Below the pieces are notes generated by a model that was not told where the DNA came from, made no database searches, and worked only from the letters and a program-made list of their open reading frames with translations. DNA of 64,000 nucleotides from Flaviaestuariibacter flavus (GTDB taxonomy: Bacteria; Bacteroidota; Bacteroidia; Chitinophagales; Chitinophagaceae), in NCBI RefSeq assembly GCF_004337505.1, contig NZ_SJZI01000046.1, positions 124,001 through 188,000 of the forward strand. Direction: 5' to 3'. The stretch's first letter is position 1; every line of letters begins with the position of its first letter. This document shows positions 15,911 through 24,259 of this stretch, one piece after another. Made by a program: the position numbers and the translations under genes.

Positions 15911-16585
15911 ATGCACATCGATATTCTGACAGTTCTGCCCGAATTATTGGAGAGCCCCCTTGGCCACTCCATCATGAAGCGCGCCCAGGACAAGGGCCAC
16001 CTCACCGTGCAGGTGCACCAGCTGCGCAAGTGGGCGGTGAACGCCTATGGCCAGGTGGACGACTACCAATACGGTGGCGGCGCCGGCATGGTAATGATGT
16101 GCGAGCCCCTGGTGGCCGCCATCGAGGAGCTCCAGAAAGAGCGGACCTACGATGCCGTTATTTATATGACGCCCGACGGCGAACGCCTTGAGCAGCGTAC
16201 CGCCAACCGGCTTTCGCTGAAAGAAAACCTGCTCATTATCTGCGGTCACTACAAGGGCATCGACCAGCGGGTGCGCGATCACTTCGTCACCCACGAGATC
16301 TCGATCGGCGACTATGTGCTGAGCGGCGGCGAGCTGGCCGCGGCGGTGCTGGTGGACGCCATCGGCCGCCTGTTGCCGGGCGTGCTCAACGACGAGACCT
16401 CCGCCCTCACCGACTCTTTCCAGGACAACCTGCTGGCGCCTCCCGTTTACACCCGCCCCGCGGAGTTCCGCGACTGGAAAGTACCCGACATCCTGCTGAG
16501 CGGAGATCCCAAAAAGGTAGAAGACTGGCGCCATGAGCAGGCCCTGAAGCGCACCCAGGAACGCCGCCCCGACCTGCTTCAATAA
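15911..16585 (+). CDS. trmD: tRNA (guanine-N1-)-methyltransferase
   Basis: 224 residues, SPOUT-fold enzyme making m1G37 in tRNAs, essential for reading-frame maintenance. Visible marks are [18 protein letters not shown], the [14 protein letters not shown] segment, [14 protein letters not shown], and the trefoil-knot motif [16 protein letters not shown], followed by the C-terminal DNA/tRNA-gripping part PEFRD-like [20 protein letters not shown]. Start at the ATG at 15911; an ATG six codons earlier lies in the repeat. Unusually for many bacteria, trmD is not next to rimM and rplS here. Confidence 0.95.
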   Translation: MHIDILTVLPELLESPLGHSIMKRAQDKGHLTVQVHQLRKWAVNAYGQVDDYQYGGGAGMVMMCEPLVAAIEELQKERTYDAVIYMTPDGERLEQRTANRLSLKENLLIICGHYKGIDQRVRDHFVTHEISIGDYVLSGGELAAAVLVDAIGRLLPGVLNDETSALTDSFQDNLLAPPVYTRPAEFRDWKVPDILLSGDPKKVEDWRHEQALKRTQERRPDLLQ

Positions 16586-16655
16586 TGTTTGATGTCAGAT
16601 GTTAGATCTCAGAGCTGCGGCACCGCCTCGCGCCAGATCCGACATCCGAGATCGT
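16586..16655. repeat. Word-repeat inverted element (GATGTCAGATG vocabulary)
   Basis: Left arm TGATGTCAGATGTTAGATCT and CAGAG; right arm CAGATCCGACATCCGAGATC, its reverse complement, with a short spacer. Followed at once by the terminator at 16661. Confidence 0.7.
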
Positions 16656-16660
16656 AAAAT

Positions 16661-16686
16661 AAAAAAGCCCCGCAAGGGGCTTTTTC
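16661..16686. terminator. Bidirectional intrinsic terminator between trmD and the PorP/SprF gene
   Basis: AAAAAGCCCC gcaa GGGGCTTTTT, with A-run and T-run, between convergent genes. Confidence 0.88.
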
Positions 16687-16759
16687 TAAGCAGGCAGTTC
16701 GACACGAAGGCGTGTGTTGTTTGGAATCTTGTTTCGAAGGTTATCGGGTATCGGTCGGT

Positions 16760-17770
16760 TTAAAACTTAGGGCAATTCAGTTTCGGCAGACGATCGGCCG
16801 GGCGGTGGATGTAGATGAGCGAAATCTCGGCACCGCCGCGCATGTTGGAGGCGGGCTTCAGTTTCGAAATGTTCACATCATAAGATGCGCCGACACGGAA
16901 GGCACCGAACTCAAGCCCGATGTAAGGGATCACCGCGTCCTGGAGGCGGTACCAGGAGCCTACATAGAGGCTGGTGGGGCGCTCCGACTCCGCGTTGAGG
17001 TTCAGCTCGTAGGCACCGCCGATCATTGTGTTGGTGGCGTTGGCCTGGCGGCTGTAGTTGGCGCTGAAGTGAACGGCGTTGAATTCACCAACCGGGAGGC
17101 GGGCGCCGCCATGGACGGTAAAGCGCGGCTGGAGGAAATACTCACCCTTGTTGAAGGTTTCCTTGTGGCGGTTGATGTGGTACATCGAAACACCGAAGAA
17201 GATATTATTGTCGCCGTTGGTGGTGCCGCTGTAAAAAGCGCCGGCGTTTACATCCATGTACGATACCGAAAGGCGGTCTTTGGAGGAAAAGTCTTCTGTA
17301 GTCACACCCGTAAAGCCGTCGGAGCGGAGCATGTCCTCGAAGTTGAGGCCCACCGTGTTCAGGCGCTTGCTTACGTAAGTGCCCTGGAAGCCGAGGCCGA
17401 TGGAATGCATGCCGTCGTCGTCGAGCGACTTATGGTAGGAGGTGGAAAGCGCGATGAAGTTGTTCTGGAGCACCCCGTTGCCGCTTTTGTCGGAGAAGGC
17501 CATTACACCGACACCAAAGACGTCGTTCTCCGAAATGCGGTCCTTCAGGATGCCTGCGTCGGCCGAAACGGTGTACGTAGTAAAGGCGTTGTTGATCGTC
17601 GGCCACTGGTTGCGATAATTGCCGGCAATACGCATCGTTCCGTCAAACTTTCCGGTAAGAGCCGGGTTGAGCGTCAGCGGGGAAACGAAGAATTGTGAAA
17701 AGTTGGGATCCTGGGCTTGCGATCGTAAAAACCCCATGCTCAAGAGTATGATAACGTACAGTCGGCTCAT
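16760..17770 (-). CDS. PorP/SprF family type IX secretion outer-membrane protein
   Basis: 336 residues. Signal peptide (MSRLYVIILLSMGFLRSQAQ), then the family N-terminus DPNFSQFFVSPLTLNPALTGKFDG, alternating beta strands (YRNQWPTINNAFTTYTVSADAGI), and a C-terminal GAEISLIYIHR strand. PorP/SprF proteins work with PorE-like partners that anchor T9SS-secreted proteins at the outer membrane. This copy stands alone, with no neighbouring large adhesin or PorE, so its secreted partner must be elsewhere. A perfect TAACTTTG box ends six bases before the ATG. Confidence 0.92.
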   Translation of the reverse strand: MSRLYVIILLSMGFLRSQAQDPNFSQFFVSPLTLNPALTGKFDGTMRIAGNYRNQWPTINNAFTTYTVSADAGILKDRISENDVFGVGVMAFSDKSGNGVLQNNFIALSTSYHKSLDDDGMHSIGLGFQGTYVSKRLNTVGLNFEDMLRSDGFTGVTTEDFSSKDRLSVSYMDVNAGAFYSGTTNGDNNIFFGVSMYHINRHKETFNKGEYFLQPRFTVHGGARLPVGEFNAVHFSANYSRQANATNTMIGGAYELNLNAESERPTSLYVGSWYRLQDAVIPYIGLEFGAFRVGASYDVNISKLKPASNMRGGAEISLIYIHRPADRLPKLNCPKF

Positions 17771-17776
17771 TTCTCA

Positions 17777-17784
17777 CAAAGTTA
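17777..17784 (-). promoter_or_regulatory. TAnnTTTG -7 box of PorP/SprF gene
   Basis: Minus-strand TAACTTTG, perfect match, with 6 nt to the ATG at 17770. Confidence 0.6.
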
Positions 17785-17832
17785 GAGTGGGAAAATTACG
17801 ATTAAATTATATGCAACACTAATATTTTCGGC

Positions 17833-18495
17833 CTAGTTCTGGATTTTGGGGCCGAAAGCAAGGTCCCCTGCGTCGCCGAGGCCGGGGACAATGTATCCCT
17901 TTGCGGTCAGCTCGTCGTCGATGGTGCCGCACCAGATCACCGCTTCGGGGATATGACGTTGCACATGTTCGATGCCCACCGAGCAGGCGATGGCAGCCAC
18001 GATGTGGATGTTCTTGGGCTCGCCTTCCTCGCGCAGGTATTGCACGGTCTTCACCAGCGAGGCGCCGGTGGCCAGCATCGGGTCGGAGAGGATGAGGATG
18101 CGGTTTTCGATATCGGGCGAGGAATAGTACTCGAGTGCAATTTCAAAAGTGCCGTCGGTGTTGTGCTTGCGGTAGGCCGAAACAAAAGCGCAGTCGGCCT
18201 TGTCGAAGTAGTTGAGCAGGCCCTGGTGCAGGGGCAGGCCGGCACGCAGGATGGTGGTGAGCACGGGTTGCTCCGACAGAACGGTAGCCGAAGCGGTGCC
18301 GAGTGAAGTGGTCACCTCGATGTCGCGGGTGGGAAGGATCTTCGAAATCTCGTAGGCTGCGATCTCGCCGATGCGCTCCAGGTTGCGCCGGAAGCGCATC
18401 CGGTCTTTCTGAATCTCCGTGTCGCGCAGCTCCGCAACCCAATTGCTGACCAGCGAATGCTCCTGGCTTAAGTTAATTACCATTTCCGTTGACAT
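17833..18495 (-). CDS. upp: Uracil phosphoribosyltransferase
   Basis: 220 residues. It converts uracil plus PRPP to UMP in pyrimidine salvage. The PRPP-binding loop is ILSDPMLATGASLVKTV, the flexible loop TILRAGLPLHQGL, and the uracil-binding C-terminus YIVPGLGDAGDLAFG. The ATG at 18495 is chosen over 18504 because the latter falls inside a perfect TAGTTTTG promoter box (18502-18509), which leaves six bases to the chosen start. Confidence 0.96.
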   Translation of the reverse strand: MSTEMVINLSQEHSLVSNWVAELRDTEIQKDRMRFRRNLERIGEIAAYEISKILPTRDIEVTTSLGTASATVLSEQPVLTTILRAGLPLHQGLLNYFDKADCAFVSAYRKHNTDGTFEIALEYYSSPDIENRILILSDPMLATGASLVKTVQYLREEGEPKNIHIVAAIACSVGIEHVQRHIPEAVIWCGTIDDELTAKGYIVPGLGDAGDLAFGPKIQN

Positions 18496-18501
18496 AGCCG
18501 C

Positions 18502-18509
18502 CAAAACTA
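18502..18509 (-). promoter_or_regulatory. TAnnTTTG -7 box of upp
   Basis: Minus-strand TAGTTTTG, perfect match, 6 nt before the ATG at 18495; decides the start. Confidence 0.6.
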
Positions 18510-18518
18510 AGGAAGAAT

Positions 18519-18640
18519 GCGGTAATGTGGTAATGCGGTAATGTGGTAAACCGATTACATGGCATCCCGGGAGTCGAGCCGTCGGGTAGCGGCTGTTGTA
18601 TCACCGCATTATCACATTACCGCATTACCACATTACTTTA
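18519..18640. repeat. Word-repeat inverted element (GGTAATGTGGTAATGC vocabulary)
   Basis: Left arm 18519-18551: GCGGTAATGTGGTAATGCGG and TAATGTGGTAAA. Right arm 18600-18636: ATCACCGCATTATCACATTA and CCGCATTACCACATTAC. Near-perfect complement, between the divergent upp and anmK genes. Confidence 0.82.
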
Positions 18641-18665
18641 GCGCCTTCATCCCACTTCGTAACTT

Positions 18666-19757
18666 ATGCTTTACCGCGCCATTGGCCTCATGAGCGGCTC
18701 TTCGCTCGACGGGCTCGACATCGTCTTTGCCGAATTCCACGAAAACGCCGGGCACTGGTCCTGGGAGATCAAGGCCGCCGACTGCTATCCTTATGACGGC
18801 GACTGGACAGCGCGTCTCCGCGGAGCCACGGAGCTGACGGCGCGCGACTACCTGCTGCTGCATGCCGAATACGGGCATTACCTCGGCGCTGCCGTCAACC
18901 GCTTCATCGAAGAGCAGGGCCTGCACTACCAGGTAGCGCTCGTTTCCTCGCACGGGCATACCTCTTTTCACCTGCCGGCGCAAAAGATGACCGGGCAGCT
19001 CGGCGACGGTGCCGCCATTGCCGCCGCTACCGGCCTGCCGGTGGTGAGCGACCTGCGGGCGCTGGATGTTGCCCTCGGCGGCCAGGGAGCCCCCATCGTG
19101 CCGATGGGAGAGGCCCTGCTGTTTACCGACTTCCGGATCTTCCTCAACCTGGGCGGCATCGCCAATATCGCCATCCACAACGGCCCGCCCACGGCTTTCG
19201 ACGTATGCCCCGCCAACCGGGTGCTCAACGCGCTGGCACAAAAAGAAGGAAAAGACTATGACGCGGACGGTTCACTTGCCGCGTCCGGAAAGGTCAATGA
19301 GGCATTGCTGCAGCAGCTCGACGCCCTCGATTTCTACGGGCAGCCTGCCCCGAAATCGCTGGCCAACGACTTCGGCACAGGTACCGTGCTGCCGCTGATT
19401 GAGGCGGCCGGCCTTTCCACCGCCGACGCGCTGCGCACCTATGTGGAGCATATCGCCGGCCAGGTGGCACGTGCCCTTACCGGTAACCTGCCCGAAGGCC
19501 TTCTTTCGCGCCGTATGCTGGTGACGGGTGGTGGCGCCTTCAACGGCTTCCTTGTAGAGCGGCTCAAGGCGCATCTCGAAAAGGCGGGTATTGAACTGGT
19601 GGTTCCCGACGAAAAGCTGGTCGCTTATAAAGAGGCCCTCATCATGGCCCTGCTCGGCGTGCTGCGCTGGCGCGAAGAAAGCACGGTGCGGGCTGCGGCT
19701 ACCGGTGCACGGCGTGACAGTGTGGGTGGTGCGATGTGGATGGGGCAGGAAGCATAG
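18666..19757 (+). CDS. anmK: Anhydro-N-acetylmuramic acid kinase
   Basis: 363 residues, ASKHA-fold kinase that opens and phosphorylates anhydroMurNAc from recycled peptidoglycan to give MurNAc-6-phosphate. Marks are the N-terminal GLMSGSSLDGLDIVFAEF, the SSHGHTSFHLPAQ segment, FLNLGGIANIAI, CPANRVLNALA, and the C-terminal phosphate-binding LVTGGGAFNGFLVERL. It is complete. It converges with the DUF2382 genes at a long hairpin. Confidence 0.95.
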   Translation: MLYRAIGLMSGSSLDGLDIVFAEFHENAGHWSWEIKAADCYPYDGDWTARLRGATELTARDYLLLHAEYGHYLGAAVNRFIEEQGLHYQVALVSSHGHTSFHLPAQKMTGQLGDGAAIAAATGLPVVSDLRALDVALGGQGAPIVPMGEALLFTDFRIFLNLGGIANIAIHNGPPTAFDVCPANRVLNALAQKEGKDYDADGSLAASGKVNEALLQQLDALDFYGQPAPKSLANDFGTGTVLPLIEAAGLSTADALRTYVEHIAGQVARALTGNLPEGLLSRRMLVTGGGAFNGFLVERLKAHLEKAGIELVVPDEKLVAYKEALIMALLGVLRWREESTVRAAATGARRDSVGGAMWMGQEA

Positions 19758-19820
19758 GGAATATCGAATATCGAATATCGAATATCGAATATCGAATAAC
19801 GAATATTGAATATCGGGTAT
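19757..19820. repeat. Tandem word array (GAATATCGAATATC), one-sided
   Basis: Five tandem AATATCG units followed by AATAACGAATATTGAATATC, directly after the anmK stop. No reverse-complement arm follows; a separate 17-bp hairpin lies 30 bases further. Confidence 0.75.
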
Positions 19821-19850
19821 GGAGCCGGATGTTATTGATGACTGATGGTA

Positions 19851-19888
19851 ATGACAGATGCCCCTGCTTGCGCAGGGGCATCTGTCAT
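19851..19888. terminator. Bidirectional hairpin between anmK and DUF2382 gene
   Basis: Perfect 17-bp stem ATGACAGATGCCCCTGC with a four-base loop TTGC and its complement; T-runs are weak. Confidence 0.6.
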
Positions 19889-19900
19889 AAGCGCCGGAGC

Positions 19901-20740
19901 CTAAAGGCCGCGGCTGCTGGTATCGTTCCTCAGGTCGCGGTCCGTATTACTACGGCTCGTGTCATCGGTCCTGTCTACGTCGATATCTGTGCGGCGCACC
20001 GAGTCGTGGATCGTTTCGTTGCGCTCGGTAACGTCTTTGCGCACGCGCACTTCTTCTACCACGCGGGCTTCCTTGTTCACCACAGGGACTTCCGATCGCT
20101 CGGTGAGCTCGATGTTGCGCTCGCGGAAGGCATGCTCCCGGTCGCTCTCGCTGAGCGGCCGGTTCACGGCTTCACGCTCTACGGTCACATGCTCTTCACG
20201 CAGGCGTATCTGCTCTTCCACCGGCTTCTCGATGATGCGGCTGCGTACCCGTACGCCTCCACCTTCCACTTCCCGCTTGCCCACCTGGAGCTCTTCTTCC
20301 ACACGCGGAATGGTCGTGCCACGTTCGTCTGCAACACGCTGCGGACCGCCGGGAGCACTGTCACGCACGCCGAGGCCGTATTGGCTGGCGCGCTCGTCCA
20401 CGTCTACCGCGCCGCAGCGATCCAGGATGCCTGCCGCTACTTCTGCTTCTTCGCGCGATGAAGCATGCACGGTCACAATCGAGTTGCTGCGCTCCGCCAC
20501 GCGGCTGTAGCGCTCCGCATGCCCGTGGGCGTCATTGCCGAAAAGCGAGTTGAAGAAATCCGTGATCTTATTGGTGTTGCGGCCCTTGTCATCCACCGTT
20601 CGTTCCGCGCTTACATCCGCGTTGCCGCCGCCGCGCGACAGGTCAATACGATCGCGGCTGATCCCACTGGCCACCAGCTCACTGATGGCTTTCTGTGCTT
20701 CACTGGATTGGTCGAAAATTCCGACTACGGTCTGTGCCAT
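19901..20740 (-). CDS. YflT-domain plus DUF2382 stress-related protein
   Basis: 279 residues, cytosolic. The N-terminus MAQTVVGIFDQSSEAQKAISELVASG is the general-stress YflT/YdaS-like domain; after a linker comes a DUF2382 domain of charged beta repeats (RVEEELQVGKREVEGGGVRVRS, then EEQIRLREEHVTVEREAVNRPL, then EVPVVNKEARVVEEVRVRKDV). Relatives (YsnF/AvaK group) are linked to general stress and photosynthetic-membrane or PRC-barrel proteins; no biochemical function is established. The C-terminus is a run of Asp, Arg, Thr and Ser. It follows another DUF2382 gene by 38 bases, probably one operon. Confidence 0.85.
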   Translation of the reverse strand: MAQTVVGIFDQSSEAQKAISELVASGISRDRIDLSRGGGNADVSAERTVDDKGRNTNKITDFFNSLFGNDAHGHAERYSRVAERSNSIVTVHASSREEAEVAAGILDRCGAVDVDERASQYGLGVRDSAPGGPQRVADERGTTIPRVEEELQVGKREVEGGGVRVRSRIIEKPVEEQIRLREEHVTVEREAVNRPLSESDREHAFRERNIELTERSEVPVVNKEARVVEEVRVRKDVTERNETIHDSVRRTDIDVDRTDDTSRSNTDRDLRNDTSSRGL

Positions 20741-20778
20741 AATACGTCCTCCGTTGCGATTTATAGATTGAATGAAAA

Positions 20779-21321
20779 TTAAAGACGCTTTTTATTGCCG
20801 TCGGTGTCGGTGCGCACCACTTCCACCTGTTCTTTGAGCAGTACGATCTGTTGAATGTGGGGCGTGGATGTGGTTTTGCGTATGAGGTGCACTTCCTCGG
20901 TCACTTCATAGCGTTTCTCAATGACGAGGATTTCTTTTACCACCGGCACAATGATGACGTCGCCTTCCTGGCGCGGCACCGGTGCTTTAGCGTATACGTC
21001 TTTCTTGGGTACCCGCTGTACGTCATAATATTCAGACAACAAAGGGATGTTGATCGTTTCTTCTTTTTCATGCACCGTTGTGCGGATGTTGATCCGGCCG
21101 GTCTCCACCACTTCCTTGTCAACGGTCATGAATTCCTGCACGACGGGAATTACCAGCTCGTCGGTGTCCGACGGTGTGTTTTGTGCTGCTGTTGTGCCGG
21201 GAGTGACCGGCTCTTCCGTATTCTTCACCAGGGGCGCCTGCTGGACGGCGCTTGCCGGCTGGGAGTGAACCGGCTTGCCATCGGGGCCCAGAATGATCCG
21301 CTGATTTTCCTGATTCATCAT
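20779..21321 (-). CDS. DUF2382-domain protein
   Basis: 180 residues. N-terminal 60 residues are low-complexity Gln/Pro/Thr, followed by two DUF2382-like beta units (VVQEFMTVDKEVVETGRINIRT and IIVPVVKEILVIEKRYEVTEEV). First gene of the pair with the YflT-DUF2382 gene; the shared domain suggests they act together in the same stress response. There is no signal peptide. Confidence 0.8.
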   Translation of the reverse strand: MMNQENQRIILGPDGKPVHSQPASAVQQAPLVKNTEEPVTPGTTAAQNTPSDTDELVIPVVQEFMTVDKEVVETGRINIRTTVHEKEETINIPLLSEYYDVQRVPKKDVYAKAPVPRQEGDVIIVPVVKEILVIEKRYEVTEEVHLIRKTTSTPHIQQIVLLKEQVEVVRTDTDGNKKRL

Positions 21322-21463
21322 GTGGAATGCGCTGCCAATACCATGCCTTTACCCAGAAGCCTTGCTGTTAAGTTTTTTTGAAAACGGAGGGAGCACGGCT
21401 GTAGAAACATTTGGACGGCAGGACCGCTGATACCAACTTCGTGGAATATAGATTGAGGCGTTC

Positions 21464-22438
21464 ATGAAGTATTTGCTGGCAATTTGCTTTTTTCTTTCCG
21501 GCGTTTCCGTGGCCGCGCAACCTGGGGTTTACCGTTGGCACTGGCACCGTTCGGGAGATAGCCTGTTAATCAGCGGCATGAAGGCGGACGGCAGCCGGGA
21601 ATCAGTGTTGGTGCCTTTTGAAAGCACTGTACGTCGCTTTGGACGCCTTTACCGGATCGCGGACCTTTTAGAATACGAGCGTACCGCAACTTTCTTCGAA
21701 ACGATTGATTCATTAAGCCATACGCTGGTGCAACCGTTTGCGCCGGAGCTGAGGCAGGCACAACGCCTGGAGATTGTTCTGGATTCAAACCTGGTGTCCT
21801 TACCAATAGAGTTTTTGAAAATTAATGCTGAACTGCTGGCCTTGCATTGCCCTTTGGTGTTTCGTATTTCTACGGGTTCGGGAAGTGGACCTGATAAGGT
21901 ACGGCTGACACAGGGTGCTTTGTTGCGCGACACGTCGGCGGATCCTGAGAATGCCTGTCGCTTCGTGCAGCGGATGTTTCCGGGTTCGGTATTAAAACCA
22001 GCCCATACGCTCCGGTCATTCCGGATCAACGGCCAGGCCGACTTTGCGGTACTCAGCACGCACGGTGTGGTGGATAGTGCCTCGGGGAAGGGCATTCTTT
22101 TCCTGAACGAAAAGCCACTCGACCCGGACCTGTTGTTTGGCGGGAAGCCATTGAAGCTGTTGTATATCGATGCGTGTCAGCAGGGAGTCAGTCAAACGCT
22201 GATTGGCCGTTTGGCAAGGCAGAAGGCACGCTGGCTCCTTGCGCCGATCATCTCCAACGATTCGGGAGAATCCTCTACCCGAACGATGACCGGTTTCTTT
22301 TCCCACCTCAAGCGGAATGACGACCCGGCAAAGGCGCTGTGGGAGACTCGCAAAGAGCTTTATCGTCACTATGGGGTGGGCTGGTCTCCCCTGGACCGGG
22401 TCAATAAGTCGCTTATTTTCCGGGCCTACTTATTCTGA
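21464..22438 (+). CDS. Secreted stand-alone CHAT-domain cysteine protease
   Basis: 324 residues. Signal peptide MKYLLAICFFLSGVSVAAQP, then one CHAT domain filling the rest. The caspase-like dyad is visible: His200 in FAVLSTHGVVDS and Cys238 in LLYIDACQQGVS; the N-terminal family helix SLPIEFLKI (about 112-120) and a late AKALWETRKELYRHYG also fit. CHAT domains normally carry TPR repeats or partner proteins; none is fused here and neither neighbour is an obvious partner. The sequence looks less GC-rich than its neighbours, which may indicate transfer. The 3' end overlaps the adenine deaminase gene by nine bases on the other strand. Confidence 0.78.
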   Translation: MKYLLAICFFLSGVSVAAQPGVYRWHWHRSGDSLLISGMKADGSRESVLVPFESTVRRFGRLYRIADLLEYERTATFFETIDSLSHTLVQPFAPELRQAQRLEIVLDSNLVSLPIEFLKINAELLALHCPLVFRISTGSGSGPDKVRLTQGALLRDTSADPENACRFVQRMFPGSVLKPAHTLRSFRINGQADFAVLSTHGVVDSASGKGILFLNEKPLDPDLLFGGKPLKLLYIDACQQGVSQTLIGRLARQKARWLLAPIISNDSGESSTRTMTGFFSHLKRNDDPAKALWETRKELYRHYGVGWSPLDRVNKSLIFRAYLF

Positions 22439-24079
22439 TTTCCCGGACCGGTTTACAAAAGAAAAGCTGTCGCCGTCGAACAGCCCGAGGTCGCTCAGCT
22501 TGAGGTGCGGGATCACCAGCAGTGCCATAAAGGAAAGTGTCATAAAGGGCGCGGCGAGCGGCGAGCCGAGCGCTTTTGCCGCCGCGTCGATGGCGGAATA
22601 TTTTTCCGCTACGCTGTAGCCGTCTTCGGCACTCATGAGGCCGGCTACCGGCAGGGGCAAAACGAATTCGCTTTGGCCGTCCACGCAGCTTACGCCGCCT
22701 TTCGCCGCGATCACGGCATTCACCGCACGGGCAAGGCTTTCGTCGTCGGCGCCCACGGCTACGATGTTATGACTGTCATGCGCCACCGAAGAGGCGATGG
22801 CACCGCGGCGCAACCCGAAGTTGCGGATAAAGGCAGTGGCTACCGGGGCATCTTTGTAGCGGTTTACCACGGTGATCTTCAGCACATCTTTTTCCGTGTC
22901 GGAAACAACGTGCCCGTCTACGACGGTCGGCTCCAGCTCGAGCCGGTTGGTGATGAGCTGCCCGTCGAGCGCCTCGATAACCGGTATGGTGGCCGCCCCG
23001 TTGTGCGGCACCGCGAAGGAGGAAGCGGCTTTATGCGTACAGTCAAACTGGTTGATGACAGTTGCTTTTTTCGCGGTGATGAGGCTCTTGCCGTCACGGG
23101 CCACCAGCTGCCCGTCGATCCAGGTCTGCAGCACCTCGAAGCGCTCCAGGTCGCGCACCAGGATGAGGTCGGCAGGATCGGCCAGCTGGAGCTGTCCCAC
23201 CTTCATGCCATAATGGTGAACCGGGTTGAGGCAGGCCGCCTTCAGCACCTTGAACACATCGATGCCTTTGGCTACCGCCCGGGCGCAGAGCTCGTTGATA
23301 TGGCCCGCCACGAGCGAGTCGGGGTGCTTGTCGTCGCTGCAGAACATGATACGGTCCTCGTGATCGTGGAGCAGGCCGATCAGCGCTTCGAAATTGCGGG
23401 CAGCGCTACCTTCCCGGATGAGGATTTTCATGCCGTAGCCGAGCTTGTCGAGGGCTTCTTCGGCGGTGAAGCATTCGTGATCCGTAGAAATACCAGCGTC
23501 GATATATTGACGGGCCGCCGCGCCGCGCAGACCCGGTGCGTGGCCGTCGATCACTTTGCCATATTTCTTCGCCAGGGCGATCTTCCGCATCACTTCGGGG
23601 TCGCCGTGCAGCACACCGGGGAAGTTCATCATTTCGGTGAGGTATACGATCTCCTTGCGTTGCAGCAGGGCGTCGATATCATCGCTGTCGATGACGGCGC
23701 CGGCTGTTTCAAACGTGGTGGCGGGCACGCAGCTCGGCGCGCCGAAATAAAACTTGAACGGCACGGTGGCACCATTGGCGATCATATAATCCACTCCGGC
23801 CACGCCGCATACATTGGCGATCTCGTGGGGATCGGAGATCGTTGCCACGGTGCCGTGCACCACGGCAAGACGCGCAAACTCCGACGGTACCAGCATCGAG
23901 CTCTCCACGTGCACATGCGCATCCACGAAGCCCGGGAGCAGGAAAGGGAGGCTGGATGCATCGCCGGTGAAGGGCGTCAAAGCGCTGATGCGCCCGTGCT
24001 CGATGGTGAGGGTGGTCGGCTCTACAGTTTTTTGCGCGATGCGTACAAGGCGTCCGGAAACGGTGATGGGCGTGCTCAT
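22430..24079 (-). CDS. ade: Adenine deaminase
   Basis: 549 residues, amidohydrolase that converts adenine to hypoxanthine in purine salvage. Marks are the metal-binding FVDAHVHVESSMLVPSEFA, the GTVATISDPHEIANVCG segment, DGHAPGLRG, the catalytic FCSDDKHPD, and the C-terminal VAHDSHNIVAVGADD. It is complete, at normal family length. A TAGCTTCG box ends exactly four bases before the ATG, so it is probably leaderless. Confidence 0.95.
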   Translation of the reverse strand: MSTPITVSGRLVRIAQKTVEPTTLTIEHGRISALTPFTGDASSLPFLLPGFVDAHVHVESSMLVPSEFARLAVVHGTVATISDPHEIANVCGVAGVDYMIANGATVPFKFYFGAPSCVPATTFETAGAVIDSDDIDALLQRKEIVYLTEMMNFPGVLHGDPEVMRKIALAKKYGKVIDGHAPGLRGAAARQYIDAGISTDHECFTAEEALDKLGYGMKILIREGSAARNFEALIGLLHDHEDRIMFCSDDKHPDSLVAGHINELCARAVAKGIDVFKVLKAACLNPVHHYGMKVGQLQLADPADLILVRDLERFEVLQTWIDGQLVARDGKSLITAKKATVINQFDCTHKAASSFAVPHNGAATIPVIEALDGQLITNRLELEPTVVDGHVVSDTEKDVLKITVVNRYKDAPVATAFIRNFGLRRGAIASSVAHDSHNIVAVGADDESLARAVNAVIAAKGGVSCVDGQSEFVLPLPVAGLMSAEDGYSVAEKYSAIDAAAKALGSPLAAPFMTLSFMALLVIPHLKLSDLGLFDGDSFSFVNRSGKSE

Positions 24080-24083
24080 ACAG

Positions 24084-24091
24084 CGAAGCTA
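24084..24091 (-). promoter_or_regulatory. -7 box of adenine deaminase, 4 nt from ATG
   Basis: Minus-strand TAGCTTCG, one mismatch to TAnnTTTG, then four bases and the ATG at 24079. Confidence 0.5.
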
Positions 24092-24259
24092 GCCAAAGAT
24101 GAGCAACGGAAACCAGGTCGGTAGTTGTTCTCCGAAATCCGTAAATTGATGTAGGAACCGGTCCCGGCTATGCGCCCCGCCGGATGCCTTTTACACCCGT
24201 CCCCTTTGAAGCTACCGATCTGTTGCCCTTCTTTTCTTCATCTTAAAAAAACGTGTTCC

